Notes: generated from the sequence alone by a model not told the origin. Positions 16,371 to 25,246 are shown, numbered from the stretch's first letter. The stretch: 64,000 nt of DNA from an uncultured Christensenella sp. (GCA_910578195.1 CAJTOY010000002.1:213862-277861), one strand, 5' to 3'. A program made the numbers and translations.

Positions 16371-17309
16371 ATGGATATTAACAGGTACTCACCCTCCTAC
16401 GGGATTGCACAAAAACACCTTACGAAGCTTGCGGACTATTCCATAGAGGAGCTGTTCGAAATAATGTACGCCACGAAAGCCATGAAAGCAAAGTTCGCCG
16501 CGCACGAGAGAACGATAATTTTAGAGGGCGTAACCGTTGCGCTGCTTTTCGGCGACACCTCGCTGAGAATGCGCTCCGCGCTGGAAATAGGCATACGCCA
16601 GCTCGGCGGAACGTGCGTCAATCTTCCGTACAGCAAAAAGGATATGGAAGCGGGCGAAAACTTCAAGGATATCGTTAACGTAATTTCGAGTTACGGCGTG
16701 GGCGCGCTGGTCACGCGAGACATTCCGCAAAACGAGCTTGAAGAACTTTGCAAGTTTTCCCCCATTCCCATTATCAACTCCAACAATGACGATTTCAACC
16801 CGCTGCAAGCGCTTTGCGATTTGTTCACTGTCTGGGAGAGAAAGGGCAAGTTCGAGGGCTTGAAGCTCGCGTACGTCGGCAAGGGCGAAAACGTCGCCGC
16901 GTCGCTGATTATGGGTGCAATCAAGTGCGGCATGGAGGTTGCGGTGGCGACCCCGCAGGAGTTTGCAATGAAGCGCGAGCACATGACCCACGCGGAACAG
17001 TACGGAAACATTTTCTTCACCGACAACCCCGCCGAGGCTGTGAAAAACGCCGATTTCGTCTATACCGACAGCTACAACTACCACACCCCCGCGACCGCGG
17101 AGGAGCGCAAAATTTTAAATCCCTATCAGGTCAACAACTCGCTGATGATTGCCGCGAAGCACAATGCGGCGTTCATGCACCCTCTGCCCGCGACGCGCGG
17201 CATCGAGGTCACCGAGGACGTCATAGACGGCAAGAACAGTCTCGTCTATGTGCAGAGCGAAAACAAGCTGCACGTCATAAAAGCCGTGCTTGCCCTCTTA
17301 ATAAAATAA
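16371..17309 (+). CDS. Divergent ornithine-carbamoyltransferase-like protein
   Basis: 312 residues from the ATG at 16371; an in-frame GTG at 16356 lies inside the repeat element and is not used. The whole chain aligns by motif with ornithine carbamoyltransferases, and the C-terminal EVTEDVIDG segment is kept. The carbamoyl-phosphate and ornithine motifs are altered: STRTR reads TSLRMR, the HPxQ motif is NPLQ, HCLPA is HPLPA, and the SMG loop is replaced by SYNYH. This suggests a different substrate or a slow enzyme, but arginine synthesis cannot be ruled out. No other arginine gene is nearby. Confidence 0.75.
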   Translation: MDINRYSPSYGIAQKHLTKLADYSIEELFEIMYATKAMKAKFAAHERTIILEGVTVALLFGDTSLRMRSALEIGIRQLGGTCVNLPYSKKDMEAGENFKDIVNVISSYGVGALVTRDIPQNELEELCKFSPIPIINSNNDDFNPLQALCDLFTVWERKGKFEGLKLAYVGKGENVAASLIMGAIKCGMEVAVATPQEFAMKREHMTHAEQYGNIFFTDNPAEAVKNADFVYTDSYNYHTPATAEERKILNPYQVNNSLMIAAKHNAAFMHPLPATRGIEVTEDVIDGKNSLVYVQSENKLHVIKAVLALLIK

Positions 17310-17311
17310 TC

Positions 17312-17337
17312 AAACCGCGGACGGCGTCCGCGGTTTT
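17312..17337. terminator. Terminator between convergent genes
   Basis: Stem AAACCGCGGAC / GTCCGCGGTTT with a three-base loop, followed by TTAATTT on the plus strand; it serves the carbamoyltransferase gene. Confidence 0.8.
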
Positions 17338-18118
17338 AATTTATTTCTATCGTGATAATTTCGGGGCGGTTGAAAAGCCGCAAGGGGAATTCGGAATTCC
17401 CCAGCCCGCGGGATATTATCATTTTCGATTTTCCGTTTTCGTGCACGCCCGCTGTGTACTTCGGGAATTTGCCCTGACCGGGCGCGAATAAACCTATTTT
17501 CGTGAACGGTATCCGCCACTGCCCGCCGTGCGCGTGTCCGCACAAAATCAAATCGTACCCCGCCGCCGCGTACTTTATAAAAAACTGCGGTTCGTGCGCG
17601 AGCAGAATTTTGGGCGAAACGGACGGCGTTATCTTTTCTATCTTGTCGTTTCTGAGCGACGCGCCGTTCAAGCCTACGACCGTTATCCCGCAGATTTCGA
17701 CTGCGCAATCGTCCAAAACGATACCGCCCGCCTCCGCCACTTCCTTTCGAAAAAGGCGGTAGCCCTTGTTGCGCATTTCGTGGTTGCCCGCAATATACAA
17801 AAGGGGCGCGACCTCTTTCAAAGAGGACACGGCTTCGAGCGCGACCTCCTTATTCCCCGGTGTGTAAAGGTGTATTATATCCCCCGTCACCGCGATAAAG
17901 TCGGGCTTCTCTTTCATTACCTTTTTGATTAGGCGGGAATTTCTCCGCCCGAACCGTTTGCCGTGCAAATCGGACAGATGCACTATTTTCAGCTTCGGCG
18001 CGCCGTCGATTTTTATTTTACGGCGGGTAAGCTTTAAACAGCTGTTGTTGAACCACACGAACAGCCGTATTAAAAGCGCTCCGCCGAGGACGCCGCATAA
18101 AATCCACAGTAAAGTCAT
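17336..18118 (-). CDS. Membrane-anchored metallophosphoesterase (YaeI/YkuE-like)
   Basis: 260 residues from the ATG at 18118, which overlaps the trmB stop (ATGA). One N-terminal hydrophobic anchor (LLWILCGVLGGALLIRLFVW) precedes a calcineurin-type phosphoesterase domain. All metal-binding motifs are present: HLSDLHGKRFG, TGDIIH, AGNHEMR, LAHEP and CGHAHGGQ. The family includes YkuE and YaeI, which act at the membrane, in some cases on lipid A-type or UDP-lipid substrates. The substrate here is unknown. It is co-transcribed with the tRNA methyltransferase gene. Confidence 0.9.
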   Translation of the reverse strand: MTLLWILCGVLGGALLIRLFVWFNNSCLKLTRRKIKIDGAPKLKIVHLSDLHGKRFGRRNSRLIKKVMKEKPDFIAVTGDIIHLYTPGNKEVALEAVSSLKEVAPLLYIAGNHEMRNKGYRLFRKEVAEAGGIVLDDCAVEICGITVVGLNGASLRNDKIEKITPSVSPKILLAHEPQFFIKYAAAGYDLILCGHAHGGQWRIPFTKIGLFAPGQGKFPKYTAGVHENGKSKMIISRGLGNSEFPLRLFNRPEIITIEIN

Positions 18119-18783
18119 GCCTTCGCCACTATTCTGTAAATTTGTTTGCCTTGCGCCTTGAACAGCTTCTCGTGCTCGGTCTCCGCGTCGCCCTCTACGG
18201 GGTGATTTTTTAAGTCCTCGCACGTTTCTTCGATTTCATAGCCCGCCTCTTTGTAGCTTTCGAGCGAAAAGAGGTAAAAATTTTTATCGTCGGTTTTCTG
18301 GATAATCTTCCCGCCGTTCTTTAAAATCCCTCTGTAAATTTCGAGAAATCTCGGGTGGGTCAGGCGCTGTTTTTTATAGCCCTCCTTGGGCAGAGGGTTG
18401 GAAAAATTGAGGTAAATCACTTCGACCGTGTCCGGTCTGAAATACTTTGTAAGCACCTCGGCGGCGCAGTTTAAAAAGTATACGTTTTTTAATTTTTCCC
18501 CTTTTATTCTCTCGCACGCGTCGATTAATACGTTCGAAATTTTTTCGACCGCGACGAAATTCGCATTCGGGTTGAGCGCCGCGGTCTCCGCGACGAATTT
18601 TCCTTTGCCGCAGCCTATTTCGAGGCGGACGGGGTTGTCGTTTTTAAATATTTCCCGAAAGTCGAGATACTCCTTTTTCTCCGCCGCGCTAAGCATGTTT
18701 TTGTCGGTGAGGTCGGCGATTGCGAGTATATCGGAACAGGCTGAAAGCCTCTCTTCCAGATGTGATTTTTTATGCATTCTCAT
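18115..18783 (-). CDS. trmB: tRNA (guanine-N7-)-methyltransferase TrmB
   Basis: 222 residues. Motif I reads LEIGCGKGKFVAE, the family motif NFSDPWPK reads NFSNPLPKEGYKKQRLTHPRFL, and the C-terminal TEHEKLFKAQGKQIYR matches the TEYE..F...G..IY signature. It methylates G46 of tRNAs with S-adenosylmethionine. The ATG at 18783 lies six bases after a -10 box with no ribosome site, so it is read as leaderless. First gene of a two-gene unit. Confidence 0.95.
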   Translation of the reverse strand: MRMHKKSHLEERLSACSDILAIADLTDKNMLSAAEKKEYLDFREIFKNDNPVRLEIGCGKGKFVAETAALNPNANFVAVEKISNVLIDACERIKGEKLKNVYFLNCAAEVLTKYFRPDTVEVIYLNFSNPLPKEGYKKQRLTHPRFLEIYRGILKNGGKIIQKTDDKNFYLFSLESYKEAGYEIEETCEDLKNHPVEGDAETEHEKLFKAQGKQIYRIVAKA

Positions 18784-18789
18784 ATTTTT

Positions 18790-18818
18790 ATATTAACACA
18801 GATTTTTAAAAATTACAA
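18790..18818 (-). promoter_or_regulatory. trmB promoter, leaderless
   Basis: Minus strand -35 TTGTAA (18813-18818), 17 bp, -10 TAATAT (18790-18795), six bases to the ATG. Confidence 0.65.
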
Positions 18819-18911
18819 ATATATTTTATGAAAGCGCGTTTAATTTCCGTCACGCGTGTTATAAATAACCGTCGGGTGAAAACGCGCTGCGTCGGGCGCG
18901 GGGAGATTGAT

Positions 18912-19460
18912 TTGACTTTTATCGAAATTATCGACACTTTCACCTTTTACGGCATTGACGTTATTCTGCTTGCGGCGGCGACCGCGCTCATAACCCAGCT
19001 TATGAAAAAGACGCTGTTTTCACGCGCGCAGAAAAAGATAGTCACCTTTTTACCGTTTTTAACGGGAATATTTCTCTACGCAGTCTATGCGGGCGTGCGC
19101 AACATGAGCGTTGCATACCTCTTCGAGGAGTACACCTCGATTATCGAGCACGGCATTTCGGTCGGCACGGCGGCGACGCTGTACTACGTGTTGTACGAGC
19201 AGTTCGTAAGAAAGCCCAACGGGCTTTCGGAGACCGAAAAGGTCGTTGCGGCGCTTATCGAGGGCTATGTTCCGTCCGACAGCATCGAGGCGGCGGCGAA
19301 AGCCGTTGCCGAGGCAATCGGACGGGACGTGACGGGCAACGGCGCGGCGCGCGCGCAGGAGATTATCGCTGGCTACGCGGACGGGGAAATAAACGAAAAG
19401 GACGTTGTCCTTTTGTCCAAGCTGATTATCGAAACGCTTGCGCATATGTCGACAAGATAA
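18912..19460 (+). CDS. Small membrane protein of unknown function
   Basis: 182 residues from a TTG at 18912 that follows GGGGAG by six bases. An upstream in-frame ATG at 18828 has no ribosome site and adds a basic, non-conserved-looking stretch, so the TTG is preferred. Two hydrophobic segments (IDVILLAAATALITQL and FLPFLTGIFLYAVYAG) are followed by a hydrophobic helix and a soluble, alanine-rich helical C-terminal half. The layout recalls phage holins or small membrane scaffold proteins, but I do not recognise a family. It stands alone between trmB and the germination operon. Confidence 0.6.
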   Translation: MTFIEIIDTFTFYGIDVILLAAATALITQLMKKTLFSRAQKKIVTFLPFLTGIFLYAVYAGVRNMSVAYLFEEYTSIIEHGISVGTAATLYYVLYEQFVRKPNGLSETEKVVAALIEGYVPSDSIEAAAKAVAEAIGRDVTGNGAARAQEIIAGYADGEINEKDVVLLSKLIIETLAHMSTR

Positions 19461-19465
19461 TGCCG

Positions 19466-19500
19466 AAGGGCTTACCGCGTTGCGGTAAGCCCTTATTTTT
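19466..19500. terminator. Shared terminator of convergent genes
   Basis: Perfect 13-bp stem AAGGGCTTACCGC / GCGGTAAGCCCTT with a three-base loop, then ATTTTT on the plus strand. Confidence 0.85.
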
Positions 19501-20800
19501 AACTGACGCTGCCTATCTGTATTTTGAAATTCACTTTCATTCGCGTTAAAATATCGTCCTTGAACGCCTCGAAATACTTGTAATTGTACTTGTGCAGAAG
19601 GTCTTTAATGCCCAGCACGTCGCAGTTTGTTTCGGCGCAGGTCTTAATCAAGTCCTCCATGCGCCTTTGAAGCTCGGCTTCCGTCGCCCTAAGAACCTCG
19701 GGGCTGACGACGTCGTCATGCATGGCGGTTTCGGGGTCGAGAACCACTCTCGCGCCCTGTATTTGCGCCTTTGCCTTGAAGCTGAAAGTCGCCTCGGGCA
19801 CGCCGTCCTTTACCTTCAATTTCACGCCTCCGCTCGTGCTTTTGAGCCCGACCGTATAGTGCACGCCCTCCGCGTCCGCGGGGACTATGGCGAGATTTAC
19901 GCTGTTTTTAAGAACGTTCAGCGCAAAGGCTTGCTGTTCGTCCAAAATACCCGCGAACTTGCCGCCCGAGAACACCGCAGTCTTGCGCGCGGTAAACTCT
20001 ACCGTCTGCCCGCCCTGCTGTCCGCCGCTTTGCGGGCTGCCGCCGCTTTGTCCGCCTTGCCCCGATTGCTGTCCGCCCCCTTCGCCGGAACCTCCTCCCG
20101 AGCCGCCCCCTTGTTGCCCGCCCGAGCTGTCGGGGCTTTCTCCGCCCACGTCGTCGCCGTTGCCGCCGCTTTGCGAAGTGCCCTGCACGTTTGCCTCGAT
20201 ATACGGCATATAGCACGCCTCGCTGACCGAGTAGTTTGTTTCGGCAAGCTTTTTCAAATCGACCGACGAGACGTTAGCCGATTTTTTGAGTTCCTCGGAA
20301 AGCACCTTTTGCAGTGCGAGCGAATTTTCGGGCGCGATGTTCGCGGGCATTTCCAGCATTTCCTGCGCCTTGCCCTTGCACATTGCGACGAGGGCGGTCA
20401 GCTCGGAAAAATTCCGTCGGTAAAAACAGCCCAGCGTTTTGAAAAGTTCGTTCTTCTGACACCCTTCGCCGAGCAAAATAAGCTTGCAAAACAAAAGCTT
20501 TGGATATGTGCCCGTCTTTGCGTTTATTTCGTTCAGCGCGTCGGCAACAGTTAGACCGCTGCCCTGCACCTCGGTATACTGCACGTTTTCGCCGCTTTGC
20601 GAGGGCTGGGGCACGGCTATCTGCGCCGTAACCTGCACCTCTTCGCCCGCGGGGTCGATGCCCACCGCAACGATTAGCGAGGTCTTGTGTATGTCCACGA
20701 TACCGAAGTCGTTAGTGAAAAACAGACCGAGCAGCGCAAGCATTACAAGCAGATAAATTATGTGCGAGTACTTGTTTAAATTCTTAATTCTATCCTTCAT
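19499..20800 (-). CDS. gerKC: Spore germination protein GerKC-like (Ger(x)C family)
   Basis: 433 residues. The N-terminal IVDIHKTSLIVAVGIDP segment and the C-terminal domain (TDCDVLGIKD-type, here TNCDVLGIKDLLHKY) are those of the Ger(x)C proteins, normally lipoproteins of the germinant receptor. The N-terminal hydrophobic segment (HIIYLLVMLALLGLFFTND) contains no cysteine, so no lipobox is visible and the protein is probably held by a plain membrane anchor. Residues around 210-270 are a Gly/Ser/Gln-rich low-complexity insert. It overlaps the gerKB gene by 11 bases and is the third gene of the operon. Confidence 0.85.
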   Translation of the reverse strand: MKDRIKNLNKYSHIIYLLVMLALLGLFFTNDFGIVDIHKTSLIVAVGIDPAGEEVQVTAQIAVPQPSQSGENVQYTEVQGSGLTVADALNEINAKTGTYPKLLFCKLILLGEGCQKNELFKTLGCFYRRNFSELTALVAMCKGKAQEMLEMPANIAPENSLALQKVLSEELKKSANVSSVDLKKLAETNYSVSEACYMPYIEANVQGTSQSGGNGDDVGGESPDSSGGQQGGGSGGGSGEGGGQQSGQGGQSGGSPQSGGQQGGQTVEFTARKTAVFSGGKFAGILDEQQAFALNVLKNSVNLAIVPADAEGVHYTVGLKSTSGGVKLKVKDGVPEATFSFKAKAQIQGARVVLDPETAMHDDVVSPEVLRATEAELQRRMEDLIKTCAETNCDVLGIKDLLHKYNYKYFEAFKDDILTRMKVNFKIQIGSVS

Positions 20801-21878
20801 TTTTGTCCCTCTTTCTCATGGTCCACGCAAGCAGGGGAATAATATTCGCGAATATCACGAACGCAATCCACATCCACTGCGACCATATACCCAAAAGCGC
20901 GTCGAGGCTGTTGTTGAGAAAAATAAGCATAATCAGCAAGACCCCGTTCACCGCAAGCGAAAGCACCGCGCGGTTGCCGTAACCCGTGCATTTTATTATG
21001 CAGTGCACGGCGAACTGGATATTTATTACGAGCGCGAAAAGCATTACCGCTTCAAGAATATACAGCGCTATGAGGTCGATTCTGCCGATAAGCTCGATTG
21101 CGGGGAAGAACAACGAAATCTTGGAAATGGCAAACTGCCTCGAAGCCGCAATATCGCCGTATATTCCGTAGAACGTAGCCAGCACCAAAAGGGTGAACAG
21201 CGCCCCGCCCGCGTACGATAGGGTTATTTTCAGCGCGTCGTGCTTTTTGTACTCGAAATGTCCCATAAACATCAACAGCCAGCAGGGCTCCACAAACCTG
21301 AACGCGGTAATAAGCGAGCCGCCGAAAACTTTGTTCAAGGGCGTTTTGAGAACGGGAAAAAAATGCTGCCAGTTCACTTCGCCGAGCGACATTGCGAATA
21401 TGAACAGCATTGAAACGAGAAACAGAGGCAGGCATACGTCGGCGCACCTTCCTATGTTTTTAAACCCCTTGCACGCCGCGTATACCGAGAATGCGAAAAA
21501 CGGCAGAAATATCAGAAGCGACGGTATCGTGTCGTAGAAAATCGCCTGAACGTAGACCTTTTGCTCGAACAGCGGAATTACGGTTGCGACAATAAAGAAC
21601 AACGCGAACAGTCCGTAAATTATGCGGGCGACCACTTTGCCGAGCGTGCCCTCTATGAGTTTAAAAAACGTCTTGTCCGTACGCGAACACAGAAAGCTTA
21701 CCGCCCAGATTATCACGCCCTGTATCAAAAAGTCTATCAGCGAGGAAAACAGCAAATCTCTTCCGCTGTTGAAGCTTAAAGCCGTCGGATACAAAATGAA
21801 TTTCGAAACCGCGGTGTACGCAAGCATGATAAAACAAATCTGTCTTACGCTTATTTTCATATCGGTTATTCCGCTCAT
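20790..21878 (-). CDS. gerKB: Spore germination permease GerKB-like (GerAB family)
   Basis: 362 residues, about ten hydrophobic helices, of the APC-type GerAB family. It is the germinant-sensing membrane subunit of the receptor, located in the inner spore membrane. ATGA overlap with gerKA upstream and an 11-base overlap with gerKC downstream. N-terminus MSGITDMKISVRQICFIM fits the family start. Which germinant it binds cannot be read. Confidence 0.9.
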   Translation of the reverse strand: MSGITDMKISVRQICFIMLAYTAVSKFILYPTALSFNSGRDLLFSSLIDFLIQGVIIWAVSFLCSRTDKTFFKLIEGTLGKVVARIIYGLFALFFIVATVIPLFEQKVYVQAIFYDTIPSLLIFLPFFAFSVYAACKGFKNIGRCADVCLPLFLVSMLFIFAMSLGEVNWQHFFPVLKTPLNKVFGGSLITAFRFVEPCWLLMFMGHFEYKKHDALKITLSYAGGALFTLLVLATFYGIYGDIAASRQFAISKISLFFPAIELIGRIDLIALYILEAVMLFALVINIQFAVHCIIKCTGYGNRAVLSLAVNGVLLIMLIFLNNSLDALLGIWSQWMWIAFVIFANIIPLLAWTMRKRDKNEG

Positions 21879-23302
21879 TTACTTTTCAACCTCACTTTGT
21901 CTTTTACTTTAAACGCCTCGGGGCGGTTTTTAAGCGCGTACATATTCGCCTTGACCATGCTGTCGTACAAATCGTTTTTGATAAGGGGCGCGAACGGCGC
22001 TAAAAGCGGCACGCCGTACGACTGCTCGGAAACGAGATAGCACACCAAAAACGCCGAAAAAAGCACAATGCCGAAGGGGCCTATACTGCCCGCGATAATT
22101 AAATATATCCAGCGCAGCGTGGTAGTCGTTTCCACCAAATCGGGGGTCAGGTACAGACAGATTGCCGAAAACGCGATAATGATAATCGCGGGGGTGGAAA
22201 TAATGCCCGCCTGCACCGCCGTGTCGCCGAGCACGAGCGCGCCTACGACCGACAGCGCGAGCGCAACGTACTTGGGCATTCGTATCGAAGCTTCGTTCAA
22301 GACCTCCAAAACGAACAGCACGAGAAACATTTCCACGCTCGGCGAAAGGGGAAGCCCCGCTATCGAGCTCGAAATTTTCAAAAGCAGCTTGAAAGGTATA
22401 AGCTGTATCTTGAAAAGCTGCGACGACACGTAAATCGCGGGAAGAAACAAGCCGACGAACAGCGCCATTACGCGCAGTATGCGAAGTATCGTCGAGCGGT
22501 AGGACATCGCGTAATAGTCCTCGCCCGTCTGAAAGTCCTCGGTAAGCATATACGGCACGGTCAAAGCTATCGGCGAGCCGTCGACAATCAGCCCCACTCT
22601 GCCCTCGCTCACCTTGGCGCAGAAAATATCGGGCTTTTCCGAAGTGCCGTTCCGCTTGAACAGCGAGCGCGGTTTTTTGGATATAAAATGCGCGACGTAC
22701 GAGGAGTCGGGCACCATATCGATTTCGTTGTCGGCAATCTGCTTTTCTATGCGTTCGGGCAGACCCTCGGGGCAAACGCCGTCGATATAGACTAAGGCTA
22801 CCGCCGTGTCCGACCGCTTGCCCGTTTTAAGCATTTTAATCTGTAATTTTTCGCTTTTCAGTCTCTTACGGACAAGTCCGAGGTTGGTTTTTATATCCTC
22901 TGTAAACCCCTCGCGCGGACCCTTTACGGTGACCTGCGTCGGAGGTTCGGCTACCGTTCTTCCCGGCGGTTTTTTCAGACCGATTATGAAAAAATTCTTT
23001 TCGCCGTCTACGAATAATACGGCGTTGCCGTCGGACACCTCCTTTATCGCGTCGGGTATTTTGCTGCCGTCCTTGACCTCGGGCGAGGCGAGAAGTTTTT
23101 TTACCTCGTCGAGGGAAGCGTCTTTTTCCACCGCGCGCAGGGGCTTTGCCACCAGCTCGCCTAAAAGCTGCTTGTCCGCAACGCCGTCCGCGTATATCGC
23201 CGCGAACTTTTTCCCGCCGAGCGAGTCGAACTCGAAAACTATTATGTCCTCGGAAGTTAACACGTCCTTTACGCTTTTTACGTTCTTTTCCAATGTTATC
23301 AT
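21875..23302 (-). CDS. gerKA: Spore germination protein GerKA-like (GerA family)
   Basis: 475 residues. The soluble N-terminal domain carries the family motif GPREGFTEDIKTNLGLVRKRL, followed by RYDGLIVDGSP-type sequence (here GRVGLIVDGSPIAL) and five C-terminal membrane helices. With gerKB and gerKC it makes a germinant receptor that triggers ion release on nutrient sensing. No Shine-Dalgarno sequence precedes the ATG. A GGATA ... GATAATA pair upstream is loosely like a forespore sigma-G promoter, but the match is weak. Confidence 0.92.
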   Translation of the reverse strand: MITLEKNVKSVKDVLTSEDIIVFEFDSLGGKKFAAIYADGVADKQLLGELVAKPLRAVEKDASLDEVKKLLASPEVKDGSKIPDAIKEVSDGNAVLFVDGEKNFFIIGLKKPPGRTVAEPPTQVTVKGPREGFTEDIKTNLGLVRKRLKSEKLQIKMLKTGKRSDTAVALVYIDGVCPEGLPERIEKQIADNEIDMVPDSSYVAHFISKKPRSLFKRNGTSEKPDIFCAKVSEGRVGLIVDGSPIALTVPYMLTEDFQTGEDYYAMSYRSTILRILRVMALFVGLFLPAIYVSSQLFKIQLIPFKLLLKISSSIAGLPLSPSVEMFLVLFVLEVLNEASIRMPKYVALALSVVGALVLGDTAVQAGIISTPAIIIIAFSAICLYLTPDLVETTTTLRWIYLIIAGSIGPFGIVLFSAFLVCYLVSEQSYGVPLLAPFAPLIKNDLYDSMVKANMYALKNRPEAFKVKDKVRLKSK

Positions 23303-23383
23303 AGAATTATTATCCGTAAACGTTAAATAATTATCCCGCCGCCGTCACACCGAAAGTTTTTAAAAAAAATTTGTTTCAATCGC

Positions 23384-23415
23384 TTGACAAGTAATACTAT
23401 GTAATGTATAGTATT
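23384..23415 (+). promoter_or_regulatory. padR promoter with overlapping palindromic operator
   Basis: -35 TTGACA (23384-23389), 17 bp, -10 TATAGT (23407-23412). AATACTAT (23393-23400) and ATAGTATT (23408-23415) form a perfect inverted repeat across spacer and -10, the expected place for PadR autorepression. Confidence 0.8.
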
Positions 23416-23435
23416 AGACAAAGCGGGGTATTTGT

Positions 23436-23747
23436 ATGGATATTCAACTGAAAAAAGGAGTTTTAGAACTTTGCGTGCTGTATGCGATAAGCAACGGCGA
23501 AAGCTACGGTTATAAAATAATAAGCGACTTGCAGGGCATAATAGATATATCCGAAAGCACGCTTTATCCCATTTTAAAGAGGCTGGAAGCGGGCGGATTT
23601 TTGACCACCCGCACCGCCGAACACAGCGGACGGCTGAGGCGGTATTACAAGATTACCGTGCCGGGGCTGCAAAAGCTGAGCTCGGGCAGAAACGACTTGC
23701 TCGAAATAAATTCCATTTACAAAAAACTGTTTGGGAGGAGAATATGA
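23436..23747 (+). CDS. PadR-family transcriptional regulator
   Basis: 103 residues, a short subfamily-2 PadR protein. The winged helix reads KKGVLELCVLYAISNGESYGYKIISDL then STLYPILKRLEAGGFL and LRRYYKIT. It heads a three-gene unit with a DUF1700 membrane protein and a DUF4097 protein, overlapping the next gene by four bases. This PadR/DUF1700/DUF4097 set is common in Bacillota and thought to respond to envelope state. It is probably autoregulated through the palindrome in its promoter. Confidence 0.92.
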   Translation: MDIQLKKGVLELCVLYAISNGESYGYKIISDLQGIIDISESTLYPILKRLEAGGFLTTRTAEHSGRLRRYYKITVPGLQKLSSGRNDLLEINSIYKKLFGRRI

Positions 23748-24361
23748 ACTACACCGAATGGCGCGACGAACTGAACAATAACCTCTTGGGCGTTTCCGAA
23801 AGCGAGCGCAGAAGAGTTTTAGACTACTATGCCGAGGCTTACGCGGACAGACGCGAAGCGGGCTTTACCGAGCGGGAAATAATAAACGGCTTCGGCGCGC
23901 CCTACGACGCGGCGCAGAGAATTCTGTCCGAGAAAGGCGAGGACTTCACCCCGCCCCGACGCGAAACGCCCCCGCCGCCCACCGCGGCGGTAAGCGCTCC
24001 CCCTCCTCCGCCGCCTCCCGCAAAAAAGGAAAGTACGGGGTGGGTGTTCGTGCTTTTGTGCGTTATATTCTGCGTGCCCCTCTTCGGGCTTATTCTGTCA
24101 ATGGTCATAATAACGGTCGCGTTTTGCTGCGTTCCGATTATCGTCATAGGCACGGGCGCGACGAGCGCGGTCTGCGCGGTAGGCACAATGATAGGCGGCG
24201 AGCTTGCCTACGGCATTTTCCTTATAGGCACGGGTCTTGTCTTGTTCGGCATAGGAATTATTCTCTGCCCGATATTCTTCAATCTTGTTTCCCTTATGTG
24301 GAAGCTGTTCAAAAAAACATTCTGCTGGCTGAAATCACTGTTCGGCGGAAAGGGGGTTTAA
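23744..24361 (+). CDS. DUF1700 (HAAS-domain) membrane protein
   Basis: 205 residues. The N-terminal 70 residues (NYTEWRDELNNNLLGVSESERRRVLDYYAEAYADRREAG) are the HAAS helical domain. A proline-rich linker (residues about 75-95) and four hydrophobic segments follow. HAAS proteins are partners of PadR regulators and are believed to hold or sense them at the membrane. Overlaps padR by four bases; the next gene starts directly after its stop. Confidence 0.85.
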   Translation: MNYTEWRDELNNNLLGVSESERRRVLDYYAEAYADRREAGFTEREIINGFGAPYDAAQRILSEKGEDFTPPRRETPPPPTAAVSAPPPPPPPAKKESTGWVFVLLCVIFCVPLFGLILSMVIITVAFCCVPIIVIGTGATSAVCAVGTMIGGELAYGIFLIGTGLVLFGIGIILCPIFFNLVSLMWKLFKKTFCWLKSLFGGKGV

Positions 24362-25144
24362 ATGAAAGGCATGGTTAAAGCAATTGTTGCAGGCGTCATA
24401 ATAACGGCAATCGGCATTGGCTTGCTCCTCACGGGGTTTGCACTCAACGACTGGAAATTTTTCGAGCCTAAATTCGAAATGCAACGCTTCGACGCAACCG
24501 CCGACAACACTGCGGTAGACGTCGACTTCGGGGCGGGCACACTCAGAATAGAGTACTTCGACGGCGAGAAAATCGCAATCGACTACCCCGTATCGAACGG
24601 CTTCGACGCGGACATTTTCGAGCGGGACGGAAAGCTGTTTTTCGAAACAACAAAAAAATGGTTTACGGTGAATTTCGGTAACTGGCACATTCCCGAAACG
24701 GTCATATATCTGCCGCGGGCAGTCGCGTTCAACCTCGATTTCGACATGGGCGCGGGCATGGCGACGCTTACAAGCGGAACGTACGGCAATGTTTCGATTG
24801 AGGTCGGCGCGGGCACACTTACGGCGACGGATATCGTCTGCAACGCGTTCAGCGCCGACATCGCCGCAGGCATGCTTACGGCTACGGATATCGTCTGCAA
24901 TTCTTTCGACGCGGACGTCAGCGCGGGTAAGCTTGTCGCCGACTCGCTCACTTCGCCCGATATCGATATATCGGTCAGCGCGGGCTACGCCGAAGCGACT
25001 ATAAACGGCGCAAAGTCGGAATACACGATAAAAGCCTCCGCAAGCGCGGGCAGCTGCAACGTCTCCGACCAGACGGGCACAACAAATAAAAGGCTGAACG
25101 CAGACTGTTCGGCGGGCTCGATAGTAATTAAATTCACAGCTTGA
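24362..25144 (+). CDS. DUF4097-type beta-repeat protein with N-terminal membrane anchor
   Basis: 260 residues. One N-terminal hydrophobic segment (VKAIVAGVIITAIGIGLLLTGF) precedes a repetitive beta-strand region with recurring units such as VDVDFGAGTLRIEY, IEVGAGTLTATDIVCNAFSADIAAG and ADVSAGKLVADS, typical of the DUF4097 (adhesin-like beta-helix) family. Probably exposed outside the membrane. ATG directly follows the stop of the DUF1700 gene and has AAGGGGG upstream. Its own terminator has been split by the cassette that begins two bases after the stop codon. Confidence 0.85.
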   Translation: MKGMVKAIVAGVIITAIGIGLLLTGFALNDWKFFEPKFEMQRFDATADNTAVDVDFGAGTLRIEYFDGEKIAIDYPVSNGFDADIFERDGKLFFETTKKWFTVNFGNWHIPETVIYLPRAVAFNLDFDMGAGMATLTSGTYGNVSIEVGAGTLTATDIVCNAFSADIAAGMLTATDIVCNSFDADVSAGKLVADSLTSPDIDISVSAGYAEATINGAKSEYTIKASASAGSCNVSDQTGTTNKRLNADCSAGSIVIKFTA

Positions 25145-25208
25145 AAAGCGCCCCCGCTTTACCGTAGTTCCCATAGGGAATTTTACCACAAGAACAGAAT
25201 ATAAATAT

Positions 25209-25246
25209 AGCGCACTATACCTTGCAAGCAAGGCGAGTGCGCTTTT
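25209..25246 (+). terminator. Hairpin inside the left end of cassette 1
   Basis: AGCGCACT (25209-25216) pairs with AGTGCGCT (25236-25243), inner stem CCTTG / CAAGG, then TTTT. It resembles the hairpin at 57583-57617, which starts with the same AGCGCACTATAC. It could insulate the cassette promoter from upstream transcription. Confidence 0.6.

Noticed and set aside
18828..18911. Upstream ATG of the small membrane protein
   Set aside because: No ribosome site; the TTG at 18912 has GGGGAG at ideal spacing. A -10-like TATATT lies only two bases before this ATG, too close for a leaderless start.
19887..20250. Several overlapping frames opposite and within the gerKC insert
   Set aside because: They are shadows of the GC-rich Gly/Ser/Gln repeat and have no ribosome site.
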